Source: Aquidulcibacter sp. (GTDB taxonomy: Bacteria > Pseudomonadota > Alphaproteobacteria > Caulobacterales > Aquidulcibacteraceae). From it: a stretch of DNA of 64,000 nt. The notes beneath the pieces were generated by a model. That model ran no database searches. It was not told the DNA's origin and worked only from the letters and a program-made list of their open reading frames with translations. Positions 7,578-15,928 of the stretch are shown here, piece by piece; position 1 is the first letter of the stretch, and each line of letters starts with the position of its first letter. Both the position numbers and the translations under genes were made by a program. The DNA lies in assembly GCA_027532555.1 (NCBI GenBank), contig JAPZTJ010000031.1:1-64000 (forward strand), read 5' to 3'.

Positions 7578-7802
7578 TTACCCTCCCGCAATTCGAGAGA
7601 GACGACGCTTGTGTTTGGCAGGTGACTTCGCCTGCCAAATAACAAGGTCTGTCTGCGATGAAGAGGTTTCGTTGACCTTAGAAGTCGGAATTTTTTCGCC
7701 TTTTATAATCGCCAAGGCCGAGGGAGAGCGTTTTAAAGTGTATTCCCAATCTTGTAATGCGGCGAATAATTCGTTTGAAGAAACTCCATGGCGGTGCGCC
7801 AT
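7578..7802 (-). CDS. Possible small gene upstream of mobC (74 aa)
   Basis: An ATG at 7802 with AAGGAAAA just before it opens a 74-residue frame. It ends with TAA one base before the mobC start codon, an arrangement that often means translational coupling. The product has a helical N-terminus (SSNELFAALQDWEYTLKRS) and a basic C-terminus (KHKRRLSRIAGG). I recognise no family. An accessory DNA-transfer protein is conceivable. Coding is supported only by spacing and ribosome site, so an untranslated mobC leader or part of the transfer origin remains possible. Confidence 0.4.
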   Translation of the reverse strand: MAHRHGVSSNELFAALQDWEYTLKRSPSALAIIKGEKIPTSKVNETSSSQTDLVIWQAKSPAKHKRRLSRIAGG

Positions 7803-7889
7803 TTTTCCTTGCTAGAATGCAGCCAACTTGCGCAAAAGCCGCTAATGATTGCGTGACTGATCCGGTGATCGAACGGGTGAGGACATAAT

Positions 7890-8231
7890 GTGACAGAACA
7901 TGTTCGGCTATTTTCCTACGGCACGCTGCAGCTTGAACAGGTGCAGTGGGAGACGTTTGGCCGCAAGCTTGAGGGAACTGGCGACGCACTCTTGGGCTTT
8001 AAACAGACACTTTTAGAAATTACCGATCCAGAGGTTCTAAAGATTAGCGGCGAACGCTTTCACCCTATTGTCGTGGCGAGCTCAGATCCCACGGACACGG
8101 TGGCTGGGACCGTCTTTTGGATCACCCCGGAGGAGCTTCGTGCGGCAGATCGCTATGAAGTGGCGGACTATCAACGCGTGGAAGCTGGCCTTGTCTCGGG
8201 CAGGCGTGCTTGGGTTTATGTGAGGGCATAA
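7890..8231 (+). CDS. Gamma-glutamylcyclotransferase / AIG2-like protein
   Basis: The 113-residue protein has the GGCT-like fold signature LFSYGTLQ at residues 7-14, a central GFKQTLLEI strand, and VAGTVFWITPEELRAADRYE with the conserved catalytic-type Glu before the C-terminal YQR segment. Members act on gamma-glutamyl amines or peptides, or have unknown substrates. The start is GTG 7890. It lies between the mobilization genes and core genes, reads away from mobC, and could be cargo or the first chromosomal gene beyond the element. I cannot decide which. Confidence 0.85.
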   Translation: MTEHVRLFSYGTLQLEQVQWETFGRKLEGTGDALLGFKQTLLEITDPEVLKISGERFHPIVVASSDPTDTVAGTVFWITPEELRAADRYEVADYQRVEAGLVSGRRAWVYVRA

Positions 8232-8279
8232 ACAACGGCAAAGGCGCTTCTAGATAAAACGCTTCTTTCAACCAACCCT

Positions 8280-8369
8280 GTCATCCCCGCCGAAGCGAAG
8301 CGCAGAGCGGGGACCCCCAAGGACTTTGCGGCACGGGGTCCCCGATAGGCTGACGCCTTCGGGGATGAC
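8280..8369. repeat. Nested palindromic intergenic repeat
   Basis: An outer pair GTCATCCCCG (8280-8289) and CGGGGATGAC (8360-8369), extended by CGAAG/CTTCG, encloses an inner perfect pair CGGGGACCCC / GGGGTCCCCG (8308-8317 and 8335-8344). The shape matches REP/RIME-like mobile palindromic units scattered between genes in Alphaproteobacteria. It stands between the last mobilization-side gene and hbd and may also end transcription. I noticed no second copy in the window. Confidence 0.8.
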
Positions 8370-8417
8370 GATGCTAGGAATAAAGCGGTACTTCGCGTTC
8401 GGCCCCGCCTGCCTCAA

Positions 8418-9296
8418 TTAGCGCGTTGGGACCGGCGTTTCGCCGCGATAATCATAAAAGCCGCGGTCGGTTTTCCGACCGAGCCAGCCGGCTTCCACAT
8501 ATTTTACCAAAAGCGGGCATGGGCGATATTTCGTGTCTGCCAAGCCTTCATTCAGGATCTGCATGATCGACAAAATGGTGTCGAGGCCGATGAAGTCCGC
8601 TAGTTCCAAGGGACCCATGGGGTGATTGGCGCCAAGGCGCATGGCCTTATCAATGCCTTCCACCGTGCCAACGCCTTCATAGAGCGTATAGACGGCCTCA
8701 TTGATCATCGGGATCAAGACGCGGTTGACGATAAAGGCTGGGAAGTCTTCGGCATTGGTAATGGTTTTGCCCATGGCGGTGACCACTTGCGTGGCTGCTT
8801 CATAGGTTTCCTCATTGGTGGCAAGGCCACGAATAACTTCCACCAGCTTCATCATCGGCACAGGATTCATGAAGTGCAGGCCGATGAATCGCTCTGGCCG
8901 ATCTGTGGAAGAACCCAGCCGCGTAATGGAGAGGGATGAGGTGTTCGATGACAAAATCGTATCGGGCCGGACAATGGCACATAGTGACTTGAAGATCGCG
9001 CGCTTCACGTCTTCCTTTTCGCTGGCCGCTTCAATCGCAAGATCGATGGAGGATAAGTCGCTAATTGCTGTTGTCGTGACGATACGCGCCATGGCAGGGG
9101 CGATTTCGGCATCTTTGATTAAGCCGCGCGCCGCTTGACGGGTCAAATTACGCTCAATCAGGGTGCGACCTGCGTCCAACTTATCTTGGGAGATGTCATT
9201 GAGAAAGACATCATATCCTGCCAAAGCCGCAACATGGGCAATGCCATTCCCCATTTGACCCGCGCCAACAACGCCAATTGTTTTGATTTGTGCCAT
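8418..9296 (-). CDS. hbd: 3-hydroxybutyryl-CoA dehydrogenase
   Basis: This enzyme oxidises or forms 3-hydroxyacyl-CoA with NAD(P) in butyrate or polyhydroxybutyrate metabolism and fatty-acid turnover. The 292-residue protein has the Rossmann motif GVVGAGQMGNGIAHVAALAG (residues 8-27), NTSSLSITRLG and RFIGLHFMNPVPMMKLVEVI carrying the catalytic His, and the C-terminal HPMGPLELADFIGLD dimer domain. Length and motifs are normal. The gene is alone on this strand. etfB and etfA, often neighbours of this gene in Alphaproteobacteria, lie about 5 kb away. The start ATG 9296 is the family start. Confidence 0.95.
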   Translation of the reverse strand: MAQIKTIGVVGAGQMGNGIAHVAALAGYDVFLNDISQDKLDAGRTLIERNLTRQAARGLIKDAEIAPAMARIVTTTAISDLSSIDLAIEAASEKEDVKRAIFKSLCAIVRPDTILSSNTSSLSITRLGSSTDRPERFIGLHFMNPVPMMKLVEVIRGLATNEETYEAATQVVTAMGKTITNAEDFPAFIVNRVLIPMINEAVYTLYEGVGTVEGIDKAMRLGANHPMGPLELADFIGLDTILSIMQILNEGLADTKYRPCPLLVKYVEAGWLGRKTDRGFYDYRGETPVPTR

Positions 9297-9511
9297 TTGA
9301 TGGAAAGACCTGCCCTTTGATATCTAACTGCTTTCTTCGCAGTTGCAGCAAGCTAAGCGCGAGGCGCGATTACGGCAAGCACCTTGTGCTGCAAACCGTT
9401 CACTTCAGCGGCATGGGCCTTGCAATCTACCCATCGTAACAGTGTTGGCCGTCCCGTTTCGGATCGTTCTGGTGGCCCGACGCTTCTGTTTATGATGACC
9501 AGGAGGACTAG

Positions 9512-9904
9512 ATGGCCAATTCAATCGACCTACATGTGGGCCGCCGTTTGCGACGTCGGCGTCGTTTGATGGGCATGACCCAGCAGCAATTGGCCGATAG
9601 CGTAGGCATTCGCTTCCAGCAAATCCAGAAGTATGAATGTGGTGCCAACCGCATCACGGCCAGCCGCTTATTTGAGTTGGCTGGTGCGCTCTCGATCGCG
9701 GTGCAGTATTTCTATGATGGCTTGACCACCATGACGGCAGCTAACGAACCGCCAGCCAATGATGATGAGATCGGGCCAGAAGTATTGCGCCAGAAAGAAA
9801 CGCTGGAACTGATCCGCGCCTATTACCGTCTGGGTGAACGCCCACGACGCCGCCTTCTGGACCTTGCTAAGGCCCTGAAGGATGACGCGTCAGACGCGGC
9901 TTAA
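9512..9904 (+). CDS. XRE-family HTH regulator (PhrR/PraR-like)
   Basis: The 130-residue protein has an N-terminal Cro/C1-type helix-turn-helix (residues about 10-65: GRRLRRRRRLMGMTQQQLAD and GIRFQQIQKYECGANRITAS). A C-terminal helical part with ETLELIRAYYRL and an RRRLLDLAKAL segment follows. The FQQIQKYE recognition helix and the length match a group of alphaproteobacterial regulators that includes rhizobial PhrR/PraR, linked to stress and quorum responses. The target here is unknown. A strong AGGAGG precedes ATG 9512. It is flanked by hbd and a YHS protein gene on the opposite strand, so it is probably monocistronic. Confidence 0.88.
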   Translation: MANSIDLHVGRRLRRRRRLMGMTQQQLADSVGIRFQQIQKYECGANRITASRLFELAGALSIAVQYFYDGLTTMTAANEPPANDDEIGPEVLRQKETLELIRAYYRLGERPRRRLLDLAKALKDDASDAA

Positions 9905-9916
9905 GGTTCAGTCGCA

Positions 9917-10378
9917 CTACTTCTTCAAGACAGTCGGCCAGTTACGATTGGCAGCAGCAATGTTGCCAGCCGTATTTTGCTGCCAGCGAGTCTGAATATC
10001 CTTGTTATAGTTCAGATAGAGCTTGCCGCCGACAATGGCCCAAGCATTGGGATCAATCCCTGCTGTATAGCCTTGGCTGACCGCCCAAGCACAATAGCCA
10101 CCAAATTGGGGCGCATAGCGGGCAGGATTGGCGGCAAACGTGTCGCGATTAGCTGCGCTCGCAAACTGGAATTCGGCACCCTGATAGGTGGTTTTGAATT
10201 GGGCCGTGCCTTTCACGGGTTTACCAGCTGAAAAATAGGCGACGGGGTCATAGCCCTTGATGGCGACGTTAGACCCAAAGCTGGTCCAGACGGGGGCTTT
10301 ATCGGCGAGAGCGGGGCCAGCAATTGCCAGCGGACTAACCGCCAGGGCCAAAATCAGCACAAGTTTAAGAGGTTTCAT
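9917..10378 (-). CDS. Secreted YHS-domain protein
   Basis: The start is taken at ATG 10378 because it gives a clean signal peptide (LVLILALAVSPLAIAGPALA, cleavage near residue 26). The mature part has a YHS domain: VAIKGYDPVAYFSAGKPVKG, FQFASAANRDTFAANPARYA and FGGYCAWAVSQGY. YHS domains are small metal-linked modules, often next to copper or heme proteins; the metal here is not known. The total is 153 residues. It lies 37 bases downstream of a DoxX-family gene on the same strand and probably forms a two-gene operon with it, suggesting an envelope or redox role. Confidence 0.88.
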   Translation of the reverse strand: MKPLKLVLILALAVSPLAIAGPALADKAPVWTSFGSNVAIKGYDPVAYFSAGKPVKGTAQFKTTYQGAEFQFASAANRDTFAANPARYAPQFGGYCAWAVSQGYTAGIDPNAWAIVGGKLYLNYNKDIQTRWQQNTAGNIAAANRNWPTVLKK

Positions 10379-10415
10379 GGTGGGAATCCGTTCCTTGAAT
10401 AAGAAGTTTGATGCG

Positions 10416-10901
10416 TTAAGGGTTGGAGGCGTCTGCGACAAAAACGCGGCGTAAGTCACCCAAGAGCCCTAAGATATCTGGCAGGCGTAGGCCGATCAGA
10501 ACGATAGAGCCAGCCAGCAACGTCGCCGCAGCGGCAAACAGGCCACCGCCGTCATGGTTCGGGTCAATGCCCAAAGGCGTGAACAGATGGAAGCTGACGG
10601 CACCTGCCATCACCGCAAAAGCGATCAAGGCCCCCAGCGCGTTCAAGCGCTGTAGACGGGGCAGCAGGCCCACGATCAACAAGGTTGACGCCACAAGTTC
10701 TGCCGAGCCGATAACATATTGGCTGAAAAGACCGGTGTGGGCGAAAAGCCCGGGCAGCCCCAAAGAGCCGGCCCAGCCATCCAGCGCCCCAAAAATCACT
10801 TGGGTCTTTGGATGGTCGGTGAATTTATAGCGCAAGCTATCGAGAAAGATGGCCGCACCAAAAACCGAAATCGCTGTAGCCGCAATGTTCTTAAACTTCA
10901 T
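10416..10901 (-). CDS. DoxX-family membrane protein
   Basis: The 161-residue protein has four predicted membrane segments: about 7-23, 55-80 (FSQYVIGSAELVASTLLIVG), 88-110 and 125-145. This is the usual DoxX/DoxD-like layout. The family includes a thiosulfate:quinone oxidoreductase subunit and many uncharacterised membrane proteins tied to redox stress. ATG 10901 has GGAGG eight bases upstream and is preferred over a start 45 bases earlier. Pairing with the YHS gene downstream is probably functional. About 300 bases upstream (10902-11206) hold no convincing gene, only the presumed promoter. Confidence 0.8.
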   Translation of the reverse strand: MKFKNIAATAISVFGAAIFLDSLRYKFTDHPKTQVIFGALDGWAGSLGLPGLFAHTGLFSQYVIGSAELVASTLLIVGLLPRLQRLNALGALIAFAVMAGAVSFHLFTPLGIDPNHDGGGLFAAAATLLAGSIVLIGLRLPDILGLLGDLRRVFVADASNP

Positions 10902-11206
10902 GGCCGAGGCCTCCGCATGGTGTCTTGCAGGAAGATACGGGGGCACCGCGGCTTTGGTTACGGGGGGGTGATACTTCTTTTACAAGTAAGGCTTGTCTAT
11001 TCGCTTTATACGGCAGGCGAACTTCGTGTCACTCAGATCTGGCGACACGATGCCAAGTGTACACCCTCTAGGTGCCCATCATGCCAACCAGTCGACCCAT
11101 TCCTATCCAACGCCTTCATGCTAGCCCTGACCCTTTGGGGCTGGCGGCTGATGGGAAGGGAAGAAGCTTTAGAGGATTCGGTGGTGGCTTAAGCGAACTA
11201 AGCCCC

Positions 11207-11458
11207 TCACCGCTTCCGGTGCCAGTAGGTGAAGGGCTCTTGATAGACTTCTTGATCGAGGTCCGTGATCAAGCCTTGGATGCGAGCTTGGGCGTCTGTG
11301 ACGCCTTGATTGTAGAAAAGCGGGCCGATTTCGGCGGCCATAAAGTCGAACAAGGCCTCAACCGCCAGATTGCCGACCGGCTCGTCAAAGTTTTGGGCGC
11401 AAAATTGCTCCAGCGAGGTGACGGCTTCTTTGCGCAGAGTGGGCGGTAAGGGCTTCAT
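11207..11458 (-). CDS. DUF2164 family protein
   Basis: The 83-residue protein carries the DUF2164 pattern: an N-terminal LRKEAVTSLEQFCAQNFDEP helix, a Gly-Asn-Leu-Ala turn, ALFDFMAAEIGPLFYNQGV (residues about 36-54) and a C-terminal QGLITDLDQEVYQEPFTYW. The function is unknown in the family. It follows pheA on the same strand with 21 bases between, so it is probably the last gene of the kdsB-pheA unit. It is small, acidic and soluble. Confidence 0.85.
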   Translation of the reverse strand: MKPLPPTLRKEAVTSLEQFCAQNFDEPVGNLAVEALFDFMAAEIGPLFYNQGVTDAQARIQGLITDLDQEVYQEPFTYWHRKR

Positions 11459-11479
11459 GGCAAAAGTGCCTTTCGGGGG

Positions 11480-12349
11480 TTAGCTGGCGGGTGCGCCGTT
11501 CTCCAGCTTGCGGAACGCATGGGCCTTATAGACGCCCAAGATTTTCAGCTCTGCTGAAAAGAACTTCAACTCCTGCAATGCCAGTTGCACATTGCGCTCA
11601 TTGGGATGGCCTTCAATGTCGGCATAGAATTGAGTGGCATTAAAACTGCCGCCGATCTGATAGCTCTCCAGCTTGGTCATGTTGACGCCATTGGTCGCAA
11701 ACCCGCCCATGGCTTTGTAAAGGGCTGCCGGAATATTGCGGACTTGGAACACGAAGCTGGTGATACATTTGCCATCTTCCATCTCTGCATCGTCTGGCGT
11801 GGCAGAGAGGATGACAAAGCGGGTGGCGTTATGGGGTTCGTCCTCCACATCGGGCCGCAGGATTGGCAAATCATAAAAGGCAGCCGCGAGGGTAGAGCCA
11901 AGCGCCGCCACACTTTTGTCGCCCATTTCACTAATTTCGCGGACAGCACCAGCCGTATCGGCGGTCTTGACGGCTTCTGCCCCCAATTCGCGAATGATTT
12001 TGCGGCACTGGCCAAGCGCCATCGGATGCGAGCGGATCTTTTTGATATCGCTCAAAGTCGCGCCCTTCACCCCCACCAATTGGTGGTGAATGGGGGCGAA
12101 ATATTCCCCGACGATGTAAAGGCCCGCTTCCGGCAAAAGATGGTGCACATCGCCCACACGGCCCGCCAAGGTGTTTTCAATCGCAATCATGGCGCGAACA
12201 GCCTTGCCGCTGGCGACTGCCGCAAACGCATCTTCAAACGTCTGACAGGGCAAAGGCTCTAAAGAAGGGCACGCCGCTTTGGCAGCAGCATGGGAATTGG
12301 CCCCCAATTCGCCCTGAAAGGCGATCTTACCTTCAACAAAATCGCTCAC
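11480..12349 (-). CDS. pheA: Prephenate dehydratase
   Basis: The enzyme makes phenylpyruvate from prephenate in phenylalanine synthesis. The 289-residue protein has the dehydratase domain (residues about 6-185: IAFQGELGANSHAAA, IAIENTLAGRV, ATRFVILS with the TRF motif) and a C-terminal ACT domain (about 195-280, with a degenerate ESYQIGGSFNATQFYADIEG for the Phe-binding ESRP/GALV area). There is no chorismate mutase domain, normal for Alphaproteobacteria. The start is GTG 12349, which overlaps the kdsB stop as GTGA and has AGGAG upstream. Feedback control by phenylalanine through the ACT domain is likely. Confidence 0.95.
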   Translation of the reverse strand: MSDFVEGKIAFQGELGANSHAAAKAACPSLEPLPCQTFEDAFAAVASGKAVRAMIAIENTLAGRVGDVHHLLPEAGLYIVGEYFAPIHHQLVGVKGATLSDIKKIRSHPMALGQCRKIIRELGAEAVKTADTAGAVREISEMGDKSVAALGSTLAAAFYDLPILRPDVEDEPHNATRFVILSATPDDAEMEDGKCITSFVFQVRNIPAALYKAMGGFATNGVNMTKLESYQIGGSFNATQFYADIEGHPNERNVQLALQELKFFSAELKILGVYKAHAFRKLENGAPAS

Positions 12350-13104
12350 TTTGCCTGCTCCTGGTACCACGCTCTGGCACTTTCTAAATGTTCTGGCGTG
12401 TCGACGCCTTTTGGGAACTCATCGACGGCGCGGGCGACAATGGTCATGCCCAGTTCTAGCGCCCGCAATTGCTCTAGCTTCTCGCGCAACTCCAAGGGTG
12501 AAGGTGCGGCTGCAACGAAGCGAGCGAGAGCACTGCGCCGCCAAACGTAAAGGCCAACATGGCGTTGGATCGGTCCGGGTCCAGTTGGCGCGTCTGCCCG
12601 CGTGAAATAGAGGCAGCGACCCGTTGTCGCACCCCCTGCGCCATCGTCTGGCCAAGAAACCACAGCCTTCACCACATTGGGATCGGCGCGCTCGGCTGGA
12701 TCCGTGCTGGGCGAAACCAAAGTGGAAAGCGCTGCATCAGGAGCATCTTCTAGTGCCGCAAGCGCCTGCTGGATCAAAACGGGATTAAGCGTTGGCATAT
12801 CGCCTTGTAAATTGATGATCGGATCAAAATTGCCTTCGGGGTCCAAATCCGCCAGTGCGGCGTGAATTCGGTCCGAACCAGAGGGCAAATCAGGGTCTGT
12901 CAGCACCGCCAAGGCACCAGCAGCTTCAGCTGCGGCAACAATCTCGGGCTCTCCCGCAGCGACTGCGACGGGGCCAAGCCCGGCCAAAAGGGCACGCTCG
13001 ATCACCCGAGTAATCATAGGCTTGCCAGCGATATCGGCCAAAGGCTTGCCAGGCAGCCTGGTGGCGGCCAATCGTGCAGGGATAACGATAAGGGGTTGCG
13101 ACAT
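12346..13104 (-). CDS. kdsB: 3-deoxy-manno-octulosonate cytidylyltransferase (CMP-KDO synthetase)
   Basis: KdsB activates KDO as CMP-KDO for the inner core of lipopolysaccharide. The 252-residue protein begins with IVIPARLAATRLPGKPLADI, the nucleotide-binding signature. It also has LTDPDLPSGSDRIHAAL, IINLQGDMPTLNP and IQRHVGLYVWRR, all usual. The start ATG 13104 gives the standard N-terminus; the frame stays open farther upstream without a family match. The gene overlaps pheA by four bases and diverges from the cytochrome c gene. Its presence shows that the organism makes KDO-containing LPS, consistent with the O-antigen genes at 20 kb. Confidence 0.95.
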   Translation of the reverse strand: MSQPLIVIPARLAATRLPGKPLADIAGKPMITRVIERALLAGLGPVAVAAGEPEIVAAAEAAGALAVLTDPDLPSGSDRIHAALADLDPEGNFDPIINLQGDMPTLNPVLIQQALAALEDAPDAALSTLVSPSTDPAERADPNVVKAVVSWPDDGAGGATTGRCLYFTRADAPTGPGPIQRHVGLYVWRRSALARFVAAAPSPLELREKLEQLRALELGMTIVARAVDEFPKGVDTPEHLESARAWYQEQAK

Positions 13105-13311
13105 GGTGATGACCCTTTGCGAGGAGGCGTTCTTAATGCCCAAAGCCGAAGAATGCGAGCCTATGTCTGCGCGGTGCCACAGCACAAACTGTTGAAAGCC
13201 GCTGAGACGCATGCCATAGGACAATCTAATACGCAAAGTCCGCAAACCACCCTTGAAAGAATGAGGTTTGGTTGAGGGCTACCGCGATGCAACAGGGATA
13301 TTAGCACCGTT

Positions 13312-14031
13312 ATGAGCAGCAACAATCTGTGGTTCAACATGGTAGCTGGCGCCGTTTTGGCGACCGGCTTGGGCATTATGGGCCTTCGTACTGTGGGCGA
13401 TATGGTTTATGCCAACAATCAGGAGGCCGTAGGCTTTCCAGTCGAAGTTGCAGAAGCACCCGCTGGGGGCGCAGAGGCTGCTTCAGGCCCTGAATTGTTG
13501 CCAGACTGGGGAACTGTCTTGGCCGATCCTGCCAAAACGGCCGAATTGGTTGCCCAAGGCGACAAGTTGCACAAAGTCTGCGCGTCCTGCCACAGCGTTG
13601 ATCCAGGCGGTGCCAACAAAACTGGCCCAGCCCTTTATGGCATCTTTGGGCGGACAGCAGGCACGCACGCTGGATTCGGCAATTATTCAGAGGCGATGAA
13701 AGCCTATGGTAAGGCGTGGGACTATGACGGCCTTTATAACTTCTTGAAGGCACCAAAAACCTATATCAAGGGCACCGGGATGTCCTACGCCGGCATGGGC
13801 AAGGCGTCTGACCGTGTGGCCTTGGTTGCTTATCTGCACTCCTTGTCGCCATCACCTGCACCACTGCCTGCGCCGGACCCAACGCGTGATCCTGCTCAAG
13901 CTGCTGCCGCCGCTGCTGCGCCTGCAGACGCTGCCGCCCCGGCGGCCGAGGGGGCTGCTGCTCGTGCTGACGCTGCCGCGCCCGCCGCTGAGCCAGCCGC
14001 TGCTCCGGCTCCTGAAGCCGCTCCAAAATAA
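13312..14031 (+). CDS. Membrane-anchored cytochrome c with Ala/Pro-rich tail
   Basis: The 239-residue protein has an N-terminal anchor (residues about 8-30), a linker rich in Ala/Glu, and a class I cytochrome c domain. Heme attachment is at CASCH (Cys90, Cys93, His94) with the likely axial Met157 in GTGMSYAG. It resembles the CycM/cytochrome c552 type that passes electrons from the bc1 complex to an oxidase. Unusual is the C-terminal tail of about 55 residues made almost entirely of Ala, Pro, Glu and Asp, likely disordered and periplasmic. The gene diverges from kdsB, an arrangement widespread in Alphaproteobacteria, and ends before a strong terminator. Confidence 0.92.
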   Translation: MSSNNLWFNMVAGAVLATGLGIMGLRTVGDMVYANNQEAVGFPVEVAEAPAGGAEAASGPELLPDWGTVLADPAKTAELVAQGDKLHKVCASCHSVDPGGANKTGPALYGIFGRTAGTHAGFGNYSEAMKAYGKAWDYDGLYNFLKAPKTYIKGTGMSYAGMGKASDRVALVAYLHSLSPSPAPLPAPDPTRDPAQAAAAAAAPADAAAPAAEGAAARADAAAPAAEPAAAPAPEAAPK

Positions 14032-14092
14032 ATCTGGTCGGTTCCCTAAACCGACCCATGTTTAAATCTGGTTCAAACGAAAATTGGAAAAT

Positions 14093-14120
14093 GGGGCAAG
14101 TTAGGCTAACTTGCCCCTTT
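14093..14120 (+). terminator. Rho-independent terminator after the cytochrome c gene
   Basis: A perfect 11-bp stem (GGGGCAAGTTA at 14093-14103 with TAACTTGCCCC at 14107-14117) has a three-base loop and is followed by a short T run. It sits 62 bases after the cytochrome stop and just before etfB. Confidence 0.85.
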
Positions 14121-14152
14121 ATAACCAAAAGCTCACTCAGTGGAGACGCCCC

Positions 14153-14899
14153 ATGAAAGTCCTCGTACCCGTTAAGCGGGTCATTGATTATAACGTGAAG
14201 GTCCGCGTAAAGCCCGATCAAACCGGGGTGGACTTGGCAAACGTCAAAATGTCGATGAACCCTTTCTGCGAAATCGCCGTTGAAGAGGCCGTTCGCCTGA
14301 AAGAAAAGGGCGTTGCTACCGAGATTGTGGCCGTCTCTATCGGTCCTCAACAGGCGCAAGAAACCATCCGGACAGCTTTGGCCATGGGTGCTGATCGCGG
14401 TATTTTGATCCAAACCGATGACGACCTAGAGCCATTGGCTGTAGCCAAGCTATTGAAAGCCGTTGTCGGTGAAGAAGCACCAGAATTGGTCCTGATGGGT
14501 AAGCAAGCCATTGATGGCGACAACAATGCGACCGGCCAAATGATGGCAGCGCTTCTGGGCTGGCCACAGGCGACTTTTGCTTCGAAAGTTGAAATCGCCG
14601 ACGGAAAAGCAAGCGTTACCCGCGAAATCGATGGTGGTTTGCAGACGCTAGAAGTAGCTCTCCCTGCGATCGTGACCGCCGACTTGCGCTTGAACGAGCC
14701 GCGCTATGCTTCGTTGCCAAACATTATGAAGGCCAAAAAGAAGCCAATCGACGTAAAGTCGACGGCCGATTATGGCGTCGATGTCGCGCCGCGTCTTAAA
14801 GTGTTGAAAGTGTCCGAACCACCCAAGCGCGCTGGCGGCATTAAAGTTGAAAGCGCTGAGCAATTGGTCGGCAAACTCAAAGAAGCAGGGGTCCTCTAA
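14153..14899 (+). CDS. etfB: Electron transfer flavoprotein, beta subunit
   Basis: EtfB binds AMP and pairs with EtfA to carry electrons from acyl-CoA dehydrogenases to ETF-ubiquinone oxidoreductase. The 248-residue protein has the family start [57 protein letters not shown] and the recognition-loop region [23 protein letters not shown] 14153 is the family start. The stop shares a base with the etfA start (TAATG), so the two are translationally coupled. Supply of electrons from 3-hydroxyacyl/acyl-CoA oxidation fits hbd upstream. Confidence 0.96.
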   Translation: MKVLVPVKRVIDYNVKVRVKPDQTGVDLANVKMSMNPFCEIAVEEAVRLKEKGVATEIVAVSIGPQQAQETIRTALAMGADRGILIQTDDDLEPLAVAKLLKAVVGEEAPELVLMGKQAIDGDNNATGQMMAALLGWPQATFASKVEIADGKASVTREIDGGLQTLEVALPAIVTADLRLNEPRYASLPNIMKAKKKPIDVKSTADYGVDVAPRLKVLKVSEPPKRAGGIKVESAEQLVGKLKEAGVL

Positions 14900-15843
14900 T
14901 GGCAGTTCTCGTTGTTGCAGAGCACGATAATGCGTCGGTGAAGGACGCAACCAACAAAACGGTTACAGCCGCTTTGGCCTTGTCATCGGATGTTGATGTG
15001 CTGGTTGCAGGCCTCAGCGCCGGTGCTGCTGCTGCGGCCGCTGGCGGTATCGTTGGCGTACGCAAAGTCCTCCATGCCGAAGGTGCAGCCTTTGAGCAGA
15101 ATGTGGCTGAAGCAGTCGAAGGCCTGATTGTGCCCTTGATGGCTAATTATGAGGCTGTCCTGTTTGCGGCCACCGCAACTGGTAAGAATGCTGCCCCCCG
15201 CATCGCAGCAGCTTTGGATGTATCGCCAATCTCGGAAATCCAAGAAGTCGTCAATGCGTCTACTTTTGTGCGCCCAATCTACGCCGGTAACGCATTGGAG
15301 ACGATTGAGACCTCCGACGCCAAGAAGGTGATTACGGTTCGTACCACCGCCTTTGCCGCAGCAGGTGCTGGTGGTTCTGCAGCTGTAGAAACGGTTACAG
15401 CCGGCGCACCTTCCGCTACTGTGGTGTTTAAGGGTGCAGAGATCGTCAAATCTGACCGTCCTGAACTGGCAGGCGCCAAGCGCGTTGTGTCCGGTGGCCG
15501 AGCCATGGGTTCGGCGGACGAGTTCCACAATGTGATCGAGCCGTTGGCGGATAAACTGGGTGCAGCCGTTGGTGCTTCGCGTGCGGCTGTGGACGCAGGC
15601 TATGCGCCGAATGACTATCAGGTTGGCCAAACCGGCAAAGTTGTCGCGCCAGAGCTTTATGTCGCTGTCGGCATTTCTGGTGCTATCCAACATTTGGCGG
15701 GCATGAAGGATTCCAAGGTCATCGTCGCAATCAACAAAGATGCCGATGCACCAATCTTCGCCATTGCCGACTATGGCTTGGTTGCTGACTATAAGTCAGC
15801 CGTGCCTGAACTGATGAGTGAGTTGGCGAAAGCCGGTCTCTAA
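14899..15843 (+). CDS. etfA: Electron transfer flavoprotein, alpha subunit
   Basis: EtfA holds the FAD. The 314-residue protein shows an N-terminal domain (1-185) and the C-terminal FAD domain with [74 protein letters not shown] and [14 protein letters not shown], all standard. It is coupled to etfB by a one-base overlap. A clear terminator follows at 15880-15916. Confidence 0.96.
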   Translation: MAVLVVAEHDNASVKDATNKTVTAALALSSDVDVLVAGLSAGAAAAAAGGIVGVRKVLHAEGAAFEQNVAEAVEGLIVPLMANYEAVLFAATATGKNAAPRIAAALDVSPISEIQEVVNASTFVRPIYAGNALETIETSDAKKVITVRTTAFAAAGAGGSAAVETVTAGAPSATVVFKGAEIVKSDRPELAGAKRVVSGGRAMGSADEFHNVIEPLADKLGAAVGASRAAVDAGYAPNDYQVGQTGKVVAPELYVAVGISGAIQHLAGMKDSKVIVAINKDADAPIFAIADYGLVADYKSAVPELMSELAKAGL

Positions 15844-15879
15844 GTCTATTCTAGCCTTCGGGCACAGAACCGAAACGCG

Positions 15880-15916
15880 AACGCTTCCCTGCTCTGCGGG
15901 GAAGCGTTTTTGTTTT
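15880..15916 (+). terminator. Rho-independent terminator after etfBA
   Basis: AACGCTTCCC (15880-15889) pairs with GGGAAGCGTT (15899-15908), followed by TTTTGTTTT. It ends the etfBA unit and lies between etfA and the convergent glycosyltransferase gene. Confidence 0.88.
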
Positions 15917-15928
15917 GGGGCATAGGAC

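Noticed and set aside
11072-11449. Plus-strand 125-codon frame opposite DUF2164
   Set aside because: The reverse strand carries a recognised DUF2164 gene; this frame has no family and no ribosome site.
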